Program-made: the position numbers and the translations under genes
Part shown: one piece after another, positions 12,386-24,440 of the stretch
Position numbering within the stretch: the first letter of the stretch is position 1
How the letters are laid out: each line of letters starts with the position of its first letter
Source: Apoda limacodes
Taxonomy: Eukaryota; Arthropoda; Insecta; Lepidoptera; Limacodidae
Direction: 5' to 3'
NCBI GenBank assembly: GCA_946406115.1
Contig: OX291557.1
Coordinates: 22,848,501 to 22,912,500 of the forward strand
Length of the DNA stretch: 64,000 nucleotides
The notes under the pieces: model-generated
The model's input: the letters and a program-made list of their open reading frames with translations, nothing else
Told to the model about the DNA's origin: nothing
The model's database searches: none

Positions 12386-13137
12386 AGTGACTACCTAACT
12401 AGCGCCGCAAAAAGATATTCTATATTACCTCTTTGCACAAAACACATTTTTAAAAATGTTACAAACCAATTATTCAGAGCGCGTTCGTTTTGGGATTTAG
12501 AGTTTCCACGATTGATACTTTTCACACTTTTGATAACCTCAGTTTTGCCACCGACACCTAACGTTCGTGTAGCTTTGAAACGTAACAAACAAAATTTTTG
12601 GTTGCAAAACTTGCAAAACGAACGGTTGACATACACACACTACGATAAAACATACACACACTACCATAAACAATGAATATTTATAGGCAGTTTGACAGAT
12701 TAACACAAAAACCCCACCTCCAGACATGGGTCTAAAGTTATATTTTCGATGGCAAAAATGACAAAAATATCGTAAACGAACGCATGACAGTTTGTTATAA
12801 ATGATACTAAAATTTTGATGTTTTTGATACCAATGCAAAACAGGATGACAGGTGACAAAAGTAATGAAAATAATGATTCTGCATTCCAAAACGAACGCGC
12901 CCTCAGAACTAGTGACAAGCTTTTTTTAGATCCTTATGTATTGTATCTAGAATGTAAAAAAACGGCCACTTTCAGCAGAAGCGCTATCTACAACTAACAG
13001 GTACATTCTAGAAAGGACGCGTAACGTTCTATGAATAGCTTGTCACTAAATAATTGGTTTGTAACATCTTTAAAATTTGTTCTGTACAAAGAGGAAATAA
13101 ATAATATTTTTTGGCGGCGCTAGTTACGTAGTTATTA
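12386..13137. mobile_element. Non-autonomous element with ~85-bp inverted ends, carrying a nested insertion
   Basis: The left arm (12386-12470: 'taactagcgccgc', 'tacctctttg', 'atgttacaaaccaatta') is the reverse complement of the right arm (13058-13137). Inside lies a second inverted-repeat element, about 12477-12903, with ends 'gcgcgttcgttttgg' and 'ccaaaacgaacgcg'. Open frames of 60-129 codons on both strands here overlap each other and the arms and look non-coding. Confidence 0.75.
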
Positions 13138-13140
13138 AAT

Positions 13141-16100
13141 CATTCGCATATTTAGAAGTAGAACGTAACAAAGATACATGTAAGCTATGATCTCAAAGAC
13201 TAAAGATAAAACCTGTCGTGTGTGGCCAGCCTAATTGCTTTAGGCTTTTGAAATTCTTCAATTTGAACTATAGCAACATTTTATACGAACAAGGTTGGTT
13301 TCTTATTAAAGCTTAACTTTAAGTCAGCAATTCAAATTACTCTTCGTCAAACACAAAATAGAAAACTCTCCAAAGATATACAATGCACAGATGAGGATAG
13401 TTTCTTTCTCCGTTTCTTCTCGCTAGAACGGCATTTTGACTTCGAAACGGTAGTAACTAGTAACTTGTCGTTTATTGACTTCAAAAAAATTTATATGATA
13501 TCCTATTTTTGAGAAATAAAGCATTTTAATTTGAATTTGAAACAGATATTATTATATTATAACAAATATATCATTATAGTATATTATAATGAATATTTCA
13601 CTATGGTCTATTTTTATCGTCAATTTATCCAATCATTCACAATAATTACATAAAAAATTACAAAACACACTTCAAATCATTCAAATATTCTATAAATTCA
13701 TCATAATATATTTCTATTGTATTCAATTTAATTATATGGATTGTATGCAGTTACAGATTCAAATTTACGATCTTATTGATATTTTGCTATAGGTATAGTT
13801 ATACTAGTAGTGTGGGTGAAAATTAGTGACTGATCTCTCTACGATAAGGTCAGAAGAGAAATAGAATTCGTTAGTCCATTTGAGTAATAAATGTGATATA
13901 CTGCCATTTGTGATAGCTATACGACGAAATATAATGAAAAATAATTATTTACCTTTGGTACTCATAACACGTGTTGATATAAGCTACATACAGAGAGAAA
14001 TATCAAACTGTGCTAAAATAAAAGCAAAGAAATACAATGCAGCATAATTTTTTGTTCAAAGCAAAAAGTACGTAAAATCCATTACATTTGAAATAAATCA
14101 TGATTTAAAAACACATACATATAATTATAATACAAACTAGCTGATCCTAATAAACTAAATATTACTACATGTTACTTAACATTCCTTAAACAACTAATAC
14201 AGCAAATACACGCTAATTTATTTACATTAATTAAACTTACAATCGTTGAAATCTTATTGCTTCCCAATATAATGCTTTCGAAAAATGCAAAACATGCTAC
14301 AGTAGGATTTAAACATTCAAAAAAGTTACAGTATACTTTATCGAGCATGTCACAAAAACGCATACATACAAACTCTTTACTGTAATTTAAATTTATTGCT
14401 ACGTACCTACTGTAGATGTACTGCAGATCCAGTATTTATATCATTGTTAAACTGAAATAAGTTTATGCAACTTTTTTATATTTTTTTCAGCGCAGTCTAG
14501 TCCCAAACTAGGAGAAGCTTGTACAATGAATATCAGATAACGGATACAAATACTTACATACTTTCATGTAAATACATACATATTAACACCCAGACTTAAA
14601 ACGCCCCTCGGATCCGCAGGCAGTCACTACCAACAGAGGCATAAAGCCATTAGTCGATTCTCTAAGATTAAGCATAAACCACATTTAAATAATCTATTAC
14701 ATCGTAATGGATATCAAAACTCTTCGAGGAGACAAACCTTAAGGCCTACATATCTAATTTTAATAATGGATATATTAAAATGGCAACAATTTTGCTCTCA
14801 TAAATATTGTTTTCTTTATTTTGACTATTCTCAATTTAATTTTATTTGAATGCATCAATAATACCAGTTATTTGAATACGTTGAAAGATAATATCCTAGT
14901 AAAATGTCTTACCAATGATATAAATACTTAGCTCTCACAACACAATATGTTTTGTAATCGATATAAAATAAAGGGAAACAATAACAAATGGTACAATTCC
15001 ATACAACGTGTGTGATGACAGTGTCTCATTGAAACTAAATCAGCTATATAATTCCATGATATTTTTCATGTAAAATACATAGGTACTTTATCTTAAAAAT
15101 GTTTAACTTCATGAGATTTTCGCTTTTTATTTACGCACGTAACGTCGATTTTTTGAATAGATTCTAATTTGTCAATTAAGGCAGTTTCTACTGCATATTC
15201 GTTTAAACTATTTCATTTCGATCACAAAACTATCAAAATATTAGAAAAAATGTCACCTTAATACTACTTTGTGCCTCTTATAGGCTTAAAACTTACAAAA
15301 TTTTAAATTTTATTGCTTTATAAACCAATTTTCTACAATAATTTATGTTATTATATCTGCTTACTACACTTAAAATAAAACCTTTTTTTTTTTATCAAAT
15401 TCTCACAAACTAATAACAAATTCCTAATGTATCCGAGGAGAGCCCAGTGGCCTGCAATGAGCACGTATAATTTATGCGGTGACAATGAAATACAAGGGAC
15501 TATTTATAATTCCACAATAACATTAGGTACTTTACGCTGCTATAATTTTTTTTTACAGTGCATTTCGATATTCTGTCAATAGCTGTCAAGACCAAAAATA
15601 ACCGCTACAAAAATTAAAAGCCACCAAATATTACTGTCTCTTTCTTACGCACGGGTGTACGCATAAGTGCGAAGTCGAAAGTTATTACATTTGGTATCTC
15701 TACTGTTGGGCCTTCCTTACTTTTAAGTTTAAAATAATTTCGATGGAATAAATGGAAGATTTTGCTTTCAAAGAGACAAGAGCCTTTAAGTTCACTCCAG
15801 AAACCAACATCCTACAAAACAAAATTACATTTAATACCATTAAATTAATAACATAATTATTCTTAAGAACTAAGGAATTAATAAATGGTTTCGGTCAAAA
15901 AATCTAATTAATTAATTTGATCTGCTAATCTTTGTAGAAACTAGACCATATAAGTTTTTAATGTCTAAAAACATGTACCTAACAAGCGCTTGATACAACA
16001 TTTCAGCAGCAATCGATTTATAGCAACTTTATACATTATCTTATTTAATAAATGCAAAGATAGTGAAAATAAAACATTTAAGTAATTTAATAACAACTGA

Positions 16101-16893
16101 AAGAATTTTAAAGAATAACTTACGTCATGAATTATGTTTTTATCTATAAGAATTGACTTCTACAATTATTTACTTTTTGTCATTAAGGATTTTCACTCCA
16201 AGCATGAATAAAAAAAAAACTTAATCTGTATATTACAATTGTTCATTTTTATTTAATTCGGTATTCTGTCAAAATTATGACAAATGGTACTAACCCACAT
16301 TTCAACATTCAGAGTATGAGAAATATATATGTATTACATGTATTGTATATAATATTAAAAAGAGTATATATATTATAAACAGAGAAAGCAGATTTTTTAT
16401 ATGTGGAGGGTAATCGTTCCAGATATTACTCGACCAATTTGAAATATTCTTTCACTGTTAAAAAGCTATATTAATTCAGATGGTTAGTGACTATACTTTT
16501 TTCTGATAAGTTCAGGGTTCTGTAAAATAAGCGGGGAAGAAGTCGCGATAGACGTCTAGTATTGAATAATAAATACAATAAAGGTAAAGATTTTGTTTGT
16601 TTTTTTCTTGTACGCGCTTATCTCTGGAACTACACCAGACGGATTTAAAACCTTTTTCCCATTTGATAGCCCAATTCCTGAGGACGGTTATATAGGCTAT
16701 TAACATCACGCTACGATACTTATGTGTCGATCAAAAAGAAATTATTTTTGCATATAAGCGGGGATTCTTCATAAAAGATTATGATAATGTGGGCAGTAAT
16801 AGAAAAGTTATGGTAGCGTAGCTATAACTTGGTGGCCAGTCAGTGTCATTGTAGATTATTTTCTTCAATAGTGTATTCTGGTCTTTTCTCATG
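13141..16893. other. Intergenic between opsin and MCRIP 3' ends
   Basis: Very AT-rich, with no conserved exon seen on either strand. If the MCRIP transcript reads past the first candidate poly(A) signal, part of this would be its 3' UTR. A common interspersed repeat lies at 14488-14660. Confidence 0.4.
14488..14660 (-). repeat. Interspersed SINE-like repeat
   Basis: The words 'agtctagtcccaaactagga', 'gaagcttgtac' and 'tattaacacccagac' in this order are those of a repeat common in lepidopteran genomes whose other end is tRNA-like. Ends are not definable here. Confidence 0.4.
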
Positions 16894-16899
16894 TTTATT
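16894..16899 (-). promoter_or_regulatory. Candidate poly(A) signal of MCRIP
   Basis: TTTATT on the given strand reads AATAAA on the minus strand, 215 bp after the MCRIP stop codon. It is one of several in AT-rich sequence. Confidence 0.3.
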
Positions 16900-17113
16900 T
16901 TAAAGGTAATCATTGCTCAAAATACTTTCAGCTAATAAATCAAAGGTGATTTGACACTATTAAAATGCCTACGAATATATAAAATATTTTCTATATTTAG
17001 TATGTTAGTTTGTTAAAACTTTGACTTCTAGCATCACAGTCGCTTGGCAGACATTGGTTTATTGAATGAATTTTAAAGGCCTCTATCATCTCGTTACCTT
17101 AGAATTATTGAAA

Positions 17114-20100
17114 CTAAGATTGGTGTTTGTTGCGGTAAATGCTCTGCAAATGTCTCCGGCCCCACCACTCCTCCAAGTTGAAAGGTCTAAAGTTGGCTAG
17201 GTGTCTCGGCGCCACCACTTCTTGGTAATACTTCGCGTCTTGACTTCCGCGTTCCAGTTCACGAGTCACCTGGAAAGATTTAATTAAATTTCAATATTAT
17301 GAATATTATGAATGTACACATATCCTTCCTTTACATGACAACGAAGCATACAATTGAAAAGGTCAGACACTGAGAGGCACAGAACTATTTGAAGAGCTGG
17401 AGAGGGCTATTTTTCGTCTAAATTCAAAAGTTCACCAATAACGTAGAAAAACTATAGGTAAAGCTGTAGCAAATTTTTTTACTATAATCAAAGATTTGCA
17501 GCAGAAATCCCATGCCAATATCCGAATTATTCATTGAATAGTATATATTCTGTATCATTCATACAAATATTATAAATGCAAAAGTAACTCTGTATGTATG
17601 TCTGTTACCTCTTCACGCTTAAGCCGCTGCATCGATTAGAATAAAATTTGGCATGGAGATAGTTTGAGTCCCAAAAAAGGACATAGGCTACTTGAAAACA
17701 TTTTGTGTGTGACAGTTTTTTTTTTCTTTTTGAGTAGCTAATTTAGCGCGGTCGGAACTGCGGGCAAAAGCTAGTCTCATATAATTGAGCACACCTCCGG
17801 TCATGTAATTACTTCCATACCACTAATTACTCGTCTAGGGATTAAAACTGTAACGTTATACATACATACATACATACATATAACTATAACATAATTGTTT
17901 TCATTCCGTTCATTATTTCATGTTTATAAGATTTGATTTCAACATTTCTAGGTAATGCTTACTACAAATACTAGAAAAAATAAGTAGTTAAAAAATAGTA
18001 ATACGGATTGGGAACTGTGAAGGTCACGTTGTCAGGACGTGACCATTCATAAACTCATCAGTCACACTCTCTCCCTCGCCGCGGATACTCCTACTGGTAT
18101 CTTTCATGGCCTCCACATCCGTATCTCTATCATACACAACGAAGTGGCGTAATAATAGTGTCATGATGAAGTACCCATGTTTGATTCGCAGTCGGCAGAA
18201 CAAAAAGTAAATTGTGAAAAGTTTGTCTTTGTGACTGACTATGACAATATATGACAGTGGGTTCACTTCTTGTCCATTAGGATGTACGTCATGCACTACT
18301 ATTGTATCTTGCCAACTAGATTTACCAGTCGTTACTATTGGATTGCAAACTCTCGAGATAGGCATCCCCTGTTTAAAAATTTTAGATAGTTCTGAAAATA
18401 ACAGATATTTTCTAAAAAGAAAATAAAATTAATAAAATAACTTATTGGTAACAAAACTAAGTACTAAAACTAAAACTTGTTAATACAAGGAGTTTGTATT
18501 AAGTTCTTTCAATTGTAACCCAACATTTCACAATGATTTAAAAATGTAGTTACAATGATTAATACAGATAATGAATGAATAAATTACATTGCAATTTTTA
18601 TATACATCATTTTTGGTAATAATACATTGCTGCCGCGGCTCGCAAACGCAGCATAACCCGTTTGTTGTCAGTGGTACTCCAGTCTGATATTAGTGGTACC
18701 ACGGTTACTTTTTCATAACCTTGGTATCTCAATGGAACTACTGTTAGTTTTTTCTAACCCAGGTACCACCGAGTCGTCCACCAGAATCCCCTAACACGAT
18801 CCCCCTGGGATCGCAGTGAACTCATCTGTTTATCGGAATCGCTTGTAAATGTGATCTTTTTAACTATATATGCCTTGTTTTACATTACAATATCATTTAA
18901 AAATTACTTGCATACGTTACTATATATTTAACTTGTAATAATTAACATAGTGTAATTTACTACGATTTTAAGGGTAATTTGCGGATGCAAGACGACTATT
19001 TATGGCTAGTTAGCAGGATTGTGTCGATCTCAGTGACGACTTTTGTGATGGTCGCCCATCTACCGCTATAAACAAAAATATCGATGCTGTGCTCCATACG
19101 ATCGAACCAGGTGAGACCCATAGGCATAGGCATGTGCCAGATACAATCAATACTATACAAACATTTAGGTGTGAAAAACTGTGCTTACAATGGATCCCTC
19201 ACAATTTCACTTGTGCTTAAATAACGAACCGCATCACTCAGTGCAACGCCATGCTTACCATGTTCAATGAACGGGTATAAAATTTGATGTGGTACATAAT
19301 AATAGGTGAAGGGATTACAGGGTAAACAGGGATTTATAGATAAAATCCAATCAATATAAATAAATACTTAAATAACAAAGATGCAGTCAAAAGATTAACC
19401 TCGAGCCAGGACTTGAACCTGTGACCCTTAAAGCTCTGCCTCACCGAGATGCCATGGCGACGTCGCCAGCTACGTGTCCAAATAATTCATATAGAAATGT
19501 ATCGGCTTTCACTCACTTGGCGACGCTTTGGCAGCGTCGCTAATTTGGAAGCGTAGCCACGATTTATGGCTCCCTACGTGGCGACTGGATGCTCTGGCAG
19601 CCTGGCTACGTCGCCACTAAAATGTATGCGCATAAACTGCACCTCACTCACTCAGTCGCCAACCGAACGCCATTTTGGGCGCTCGCTTATATTTTAGTAC
19701 ATTTGTGTAACGTTGAAAAAATGAGTTTTGATACCGAAAGATGTATTGTGGAAATTTAAAACCGTCCGTGCTCATGGGATAGTGCATCGAATGATTATTC
19801 TGACATTATCAGGATATTTTCTTAAATCTCTATATAGTTTTAAAAAAACACCACTTAAAATGTAAGATATAAAAGGGTGAACCCATAGTTTCCTTTTTTT
19901 CTTATTTTCTCTTTGTATTTTTCTTCGACGAACATAATAAATAAGTGCGTCCATTCCTATGACGTCGTCAAACTGACTGAAGAGTAGCCATGGCTACTCT
20001 GTTTGGCGACCTTTGGATGCCAGAGGTAGCCATACTTGCGTCGCCGGCGACGTCGCCATGGCATCCCGGTGAGGCGGAGCTCTTACATTTCGTGTAAGTG

Positions 20101-23100
20101 CTCTACCACTGAGCTACACAAGTCTGACTGATGAAAATCTCAACTACATCTTTGCTCTGGAAATACACTTGTAACGAGCGTCACATACAAGTGTTTATAA
20201 GATTGATGTACTAGGACTTTATAAGTCACCTGGAGGTGCAGGTACAATCCCAAAACCAAACAGCAATAATCCGTTGGGGTCTTTTAAGTTAAGCCGAAAC
20301 GAACCGCAAGGGGCATGCCAAGAGCCGCTAAGCTGATGGTAGCTTCTTTTTTTACTAAAATGGACATGTGGCTACTGTTGCATAGGAGATCCGTCGTACA
20401 GTGAATAGCTATTAAAACCATTAGATTGCTGGAAGTTTTTTACGAACTCCGTTAAAATAACCGTAAACGCCGTATCATATTGCACCATGATAATGCCAGC
20501 TCTCTCATGGCCTGACAGACAAACAAATTTTTAAAATAAAGAGTTAAGATCTTATAAGCCATCCTGTATGTCCTAACCTGGCACCCTGTGACTTCTTCCT
20601 GTCTCCAAAAATTAAGAAACAATTTCAATGATATTCATCAACCGAAGAGACTTCCGAAAAATGTAAAAGCCATGTTTCCAAGTACTGCTGCCATTTCTGG
20701 GCGGGTGCATCCGGATATCAGCTTCGCCGTTTAAACTCGGAACAACGATGGGCTGAGAGAAACGTCGATGATCCCAAACTCACAAGCCGTATCAAACAGC
20801 TACCGCTTGTATAACATCCCGTGTTCTGAAGAATGGTTCAAAATGATACCCACGGCTATTTTCTACAATCGCACCGCTCGCCATCGGCAGGGATTTCATT
20901 TCATCATTCATTCATTATCTTATTATATTATACTTTAGAAGCGAAATGGTCTCGCACAGTGCCGTTTTAGAGAGATTGTTACGCGCGAGTATATTATATT
21001 GCCTTTCGCATGTATATGGGTTTACATGTGATATTAAAATGCGGTTAAAAATCCACAGATCACTAATCAGGTACCAATCGTTAGTGGCGCCAGTTGGTAA
21101 AAGTACCCTAGTGGATAGTGTAAAAATCCTTTATTTTACCACAAGGGTTCTTTTGCATACTTGGCGCCACTAACGATTGGTACCTAATAAGTTATCTGTG
21201 GATGTTTAACCCCATTCGTAATACATTAGACAAGAACATTGGATGGCTCCTTTTTACCTATTTTATATAGAAACCTAAAAATTAAATTTAACACTGTACA
21301 GTGCAACACAAAACACAAACCTTATTCCAAGATTCATGTATATAAATGATAAGATCATCATGTTGAGTGTTGTTATTATGTGAATTTCCTGGTGACGATA
21401 GTGCCGGAGGACTGAGTCGTGCACTGCTGTGGCCATTACTGTGTCTTTTGCCCATATGCGGCAATGAACGTGATCCACTGTTCACATAGCTAGGTCTGTA
21501 AGAAAAAGAGACAATATCTCAATTTGAAGATTAAGATTGAAATCATAATTATCTTTCTAAAAGATTAGACGTTGTATGTAATAAAAAAGTCATTAAAACC
21601 CAAAGTTTTAATTATTCTATGTTTTCCATCATTGCGGCTGCCTAGACTCCAGTCGACCACTTACTTTGAGGTGTCTTCACGACGGAAAACATGTCTGTGC
21701 TTAGCATAGTGTATTTGGCGTAAGTTCTTATACATATTAGGTAAAACCAGGATATGGGTAACTTGTTTTTTAGACCCTAATTTTTTTTTTATTTTACCCT
21801 CAAGGTTTTGTAACTTTTCAAACTTCTGTTATTCTAACTAAATAATCGGCCTCAGATTAATAGTGATGTGTTCTGCCGTAGGTACTACTAGTAGGTGTCA
21901 AAGGCCAACTTTAACTAGTTTATTTTTATTTTTTATTTAATGCTTTATTGTACACCAAAAAGGGGTTCCAAAAGGTAAACTTAATGCCATTTTCTGCCAT
22001 TTTTACCTAATATTGTACAAAAAACGTTTTGGTAGGTGCAAATTTGTTGAAGTCCTAACAACTATAATCACTAAATGTATTTTAGTCCATTATGATAAGT
22101 ATTAAGTGAAGAAAATTTGTAAACTGGATGTAAAGTTAAATGATTTATTTTGCTGCTGATACAACAATGTTTTTATATATTAATTTATACTAATATTATA
22201 AATGCGAAAGTAACTCTGTCTATCTGTCTGTAACCTCTTAACACTTATACCGATTAGGATGAAATTTGGCAGTGAGAAAGTTTGAGTCTCGGGAAAGGAC
22301 ATTGGCTGCTTGAAAATGTCAAGTGTGAGTCGGTTTTTTTTCTGTAATTGAAGAGTTGCCGTTGAAACCCTACGCCGATAACCGATCTTAGAGCAGGTGG
22401 AACAACAGGCGAACTTGGCGTGGAGATAGTTTGTGTCCCAGGAAGGACATAGGCTACTTGAAAATGTCATAGCGTAATTAATAACTACTAATAGTGAGGT
22501 AACTCAACTGTCTAGTCTGTGAATCGTCATTCTAAGCCAAAAATTAAAAAATCTGAAATACGCGCCATGATAAATACTTCCTACTGAAAAAAAATGGCTA
22601 CCAAAGATATTTTTTAATGAAATTTCAAGTACTTAAGAAGAAAATGCTCCATCATGTTCCATGGTTACCGTCTTTGGTGTTCCAAATTCAAATAGGAAAA
22701 ACAAGCTGCAAAGATAAAAGTTGTAGCGGAAGACCATCCACATCTGTTACTGTAGAAAATATTAAAAAAGTCGAAGAGTTGGTACTTAACGATACACATG
22801 TAACCATTTGTTACATAGCTGAGAGTTAAAAGATTTCTTTTGGGAGTATTCAGTTAATTTTTTGCTATGGAGTCCTTTTTTGTTATATAATCCCCCCTTA
22901 TACTCTGTGAAAATTTTAGACTTGTACTTTTTTTAGTCTAAAAGATAGAGCCCTTTATTGGTCAGACAGACAGATAGATGGACAGACAGCAAAAGCTTAG
23001 TAATAGCTCTCCCTCAGTAATTTTTTTTTTTTTTTATACCACTACGGTGGCAAACAAGCACACGGTCCGCCTGATTGTAAGCGGTCAACGTGGCCTGTGG

Positions 23101-24440
23101 ACACTTGCAACACCAGAAGTATCACTCGCGCATTGCTGACCCTTCAAAAATCCAATAACTTCTTTCTTGAAGAACCCCATACTGCAGTCCTGAGAGAAAA
23201 CCTTGAGCTCATTCCACAACCCCAGCGTTCGCGGGAGGAAGTTTCTCTGAAACCACACTGAACATGACCATTTTTGAATTAATTATGTTTTGATGTAGGC
23301 ACATACACATGCATTAATTTGAACAAACAAACATTTTAATCTGTAGAAATGTATTTGCATTTTCTTGTGACAATCCTGACACATTTTCAGTGTTTGGCTG
23401 GATGTCAGCATTCTACACCGAGAAAAAGAAGTTCACTCACTATAAGAAGTCATTACGCTATGCAAATGTGGTACTGTTTTGTACTTTAGAGCTCACACTA
23501 CACATTATTACGTAAATGGAAGTACACAACCAACAGTGTGCTAGACTGACTAGCACTTCACTGATTTGAATGACACTCATGGAAATTTACATAATTTACA
23601 AATAGACTACAGGTTTCAACTAGGTTTTATTCACTTGCTCCAGTTTGTGGTGAAGAAAATACTTATTCACAACTTATAACATTTAATCACGAACGTAATA
23701 TTTTATAAGAACTGACTAATTAAGGTAGGTACATGCAAATGTATTAATTAGAAGTGTGTGACTTTTTTTCTATAAGTAGGGAGTTGCGGTTGAAATCCTA
23801 CACTGATAACAAATTTATTTAGGGTGGGTGAAATCACGGGCAAAGGCTAGTCTATTATAATATAAGATTTTTTTTATCGATATTGATGCATCTCCTTATA
23901 CATAAATTAAATACAAAAATCAGCAGACAAGAATAGTTTTAGAAGAAAAAAAATTCAAAATAAAAAAGTCAATACTGAAATACTGGTGCTAGGTTTGGTT
24001 ATGTTTTTTTTCATGATTGGAGTGCAGCGGAGGGAGGGTGGCCCACTGTCGGGTGTGTTCAATACATACCAAGCAATTTTTTCAATAAATCCATACAAAT
24101 ACTTTACCTAATATAAACAATGTTTTTGGAAAAAATAACTATGGTGAATAAGGCAAGACATTTGGCACAGACAGTACATAGCCCGTCCATTTTACGGTTT
24201 TGCGGGAGCCGAAAATTAGCAAGTAAAAGTTCATTGGGGCAAAATCATTCCTGTGCGACAAACCGCGGTAGGTAAAATTTGATTTTCGTATTGTAATATA
24301 ATTAGGTATGGCATAGTTTTGTAACAGTACGCACTAATCATCGAAAGCTTTTATATCGTAAGTATAACACGAACAAAGAAACTAATAGCGAGTAGGTACC
24401 TAAATGAGCAACAAGAATCTCACCTCATACTTCGGTCCAT
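17114..24440 (-). CDS. MCRIP: MCRIP/FAM195-family protein (MAPK-regulated corepressor-interacting protein)
   Basis: Coding exons on the minus strand: 24440-24424 (17 nt), 21495-21321 and 17269-17114; phases 2 and 0 match and the product is 115 aa. The N-terminal half is Ser/Asn/His-rich and disordered, with two Ser-Pro sites (S34, S40) in 'LSPPALSSPG', the place where mammalian MCRIP1 has its ERK target sites. The C-terminal half carries the family signature: 'HDDLIIYIHESWNKV' (compare HEENVRFIYEAWQGV of MCRIP1), then 'PRHLANFRPFNLEEW', a counterpart of the 'FKPIDLSDL' block. In mammals the family binds the corepressor CtBP and the RNA helicase DDX6 and enters stress granules; the insect role is inferred. 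The start is the first ATG of exon 1, directly after a possible 'cag' acceptor, so a further upstream non-coding exon is likely. Large introns hold mariner, Harbinger and MITE insertions. Confidence 0.9.
17562..17780 (+). repeat. Interspersed repeat, 'aatattataaatgc..aaagtaactctg' family
   Basis: Begins 'aatattataaatgcaaaagt', continues through 'ctgttacctcttcacgctta', 'aaatttggcatggagatag' and 'ggacataggctacttgaaa', and ends 'gcgggcaaaagctagt'. Related copies lie at 22190 and 23750 on this strand, and reversed at 39535 and in each 6-kb unit. No coding capacity; class not assigned. Confidence 0.75.
19325..20200 (-). mobile_element. tRNA-like SINE inserted in the mariner copy
   Basis: Read on the minus strand it has an A-box-like 'tagctcagtggtagagcac' (near 20100-20118), an anticodon-like stem around 'cttac...gtaag', and after the Harbinger interruption a B-box 'caggttcaagtcctggc' (about 19400-19422), then 'tcgaggttaatcttttgact'. 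The same order is seen in opsin intron 4. Exact SINE borders against mariner are approximate. Confidence 0.7.
19438..20077. mobile_element. Internally deleted PIF/Harbinger-type element
   Basis: Inverted ends of at least 30 bp: left 'gcctcaccgagatgccatgg' with 'cgacgtcgcc', right the reverse complement with one or two changes; 'agctct' flanks both sides. On the + strand from 19721 the start of a MADF-type protein is readable ('MSFDTERCIVEI', stop, 'NRPCSWDSASNDYSD'). On the minus strand from 19954 runs the N-terminus of a Harbinger nuclease-type protein ('RKLWVHPFIS...FLKLYRDLRKYPDN'). PIF/Harbinger elements carry both a nuclease and a MADF/Myb-like protein. The two convergent remnants meet near 19790-19800, so the middle and 3' halves of both genes have been deleted. 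This leaves a ~640-bp non-autonomous copy. Confidence 0.75.
21036..21222. mobile_element. Foldback MITE in MCRIP intron 2 upstream part
   Basis: Arms of about 75 bp: left 'atccacagatcactaatcag' then 'gtaccaatcgttagtggcgc'; right is the reverse complement, sharing a 25-bp perfect core. The spacer is only ~30 bp, so the DNA forms a near-complete hairpin. It lies between MCRIP exon 2 (21321) and exon 3. Confidence 0.85.
22190..22475 (+). repeat. Interspersed repeat, 'aatattataaatgcgaaagt' family, long copy
   Basis: Second and longest copy of the family described at 17562. It contains the full order of words plus 'gagttgccgttgaaacccta' and a second 'ggacataggctac' block at the end, suggesting a partial internal duplication. 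Confidence 0.75.
22520..22852 (+). pseudogene. Degenerate mariner-family transposase, N-terminal fragment
   Basis: Frames shift, but 'DKSCSGRPSTSVTVENIKKV' followed by 'EELVLNDTHVTICYIAES' is the linker between the two helix-turn-helix motifs of a mariner/Setmar-like transposase. This is a different subfamily from the copy at 19.0-20.8 kb. The rest of the transposase is absent. Confidence 0.75.
22895..23020 (+). repeat. LINE 3'-tail-like fragment
   Basis: 'agatagagccctttattggt', repeated 'cagaca' words and 'agtaatagctctccctcagt' match the tail seen in longer form at 27635-28300. Confidence 0.5.
23035..23275 (-). repeat. Non-LTR retrotransposon 3' end (RT C-terminus and tail)
   Basis: 'taccactacggtggcaaaca' to 'ctcattccacaaccccagcg' is the reverse of the sequence at 36500-36728, where the frame 'LRLWNELPAKVF' of a LINE reverse-transcriptase C-terminus is open. 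Here the frame is broken. Confidence 0.7.
23750..23868 (+). repeat. Partial copy of the 'aatattataaatgc' repeat family
   Basis: Only the last third is present, from 'gtgtgacttttttt' to 'cacgggcaaaggctagtcta'. Confidence 0.6.

Larger units (their letters stand above)
18985..20830 (+). pseudogene. Degenerate mariner transposase, split by an insertion
   Basis: Left part (about 18985-19320) translates to 'VDLSDDFCDGRPSTAINKN' and later 'LCLQWIPHNFT' and 'CNAMLTMFNE', the N-terminal half of a mariner transposase. Right part (about 20205-20830) gives 'RRRIILHHDNASS'-like sequence with the second catalytic Asp, then 'NLAPCDFFLSPKIKKQF' with the third, and a decayed C-terminus. Stops and frameshifts are many. 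The ~880 bp between the parts is a later insertion, described separately. The first catalytic Asp region is blurred at the insertion edge. Confidence 0.85.

Noticed and set aside
12287..12676. 129-codon open frame on the + strand
   Set aside because: It runs through the arms of two nested inverted-repeat elements, overlaps several equally long frames on the other strand and resembles no protein family.
18024..18365. 113-codon minus-strand frame as an extra MCRIP exon
   Set aside because: It lies between MCRIP exons 2 and 3, but those join directly in phase 0 and restore the family signature. The frame is not recognisable and has its own stop.
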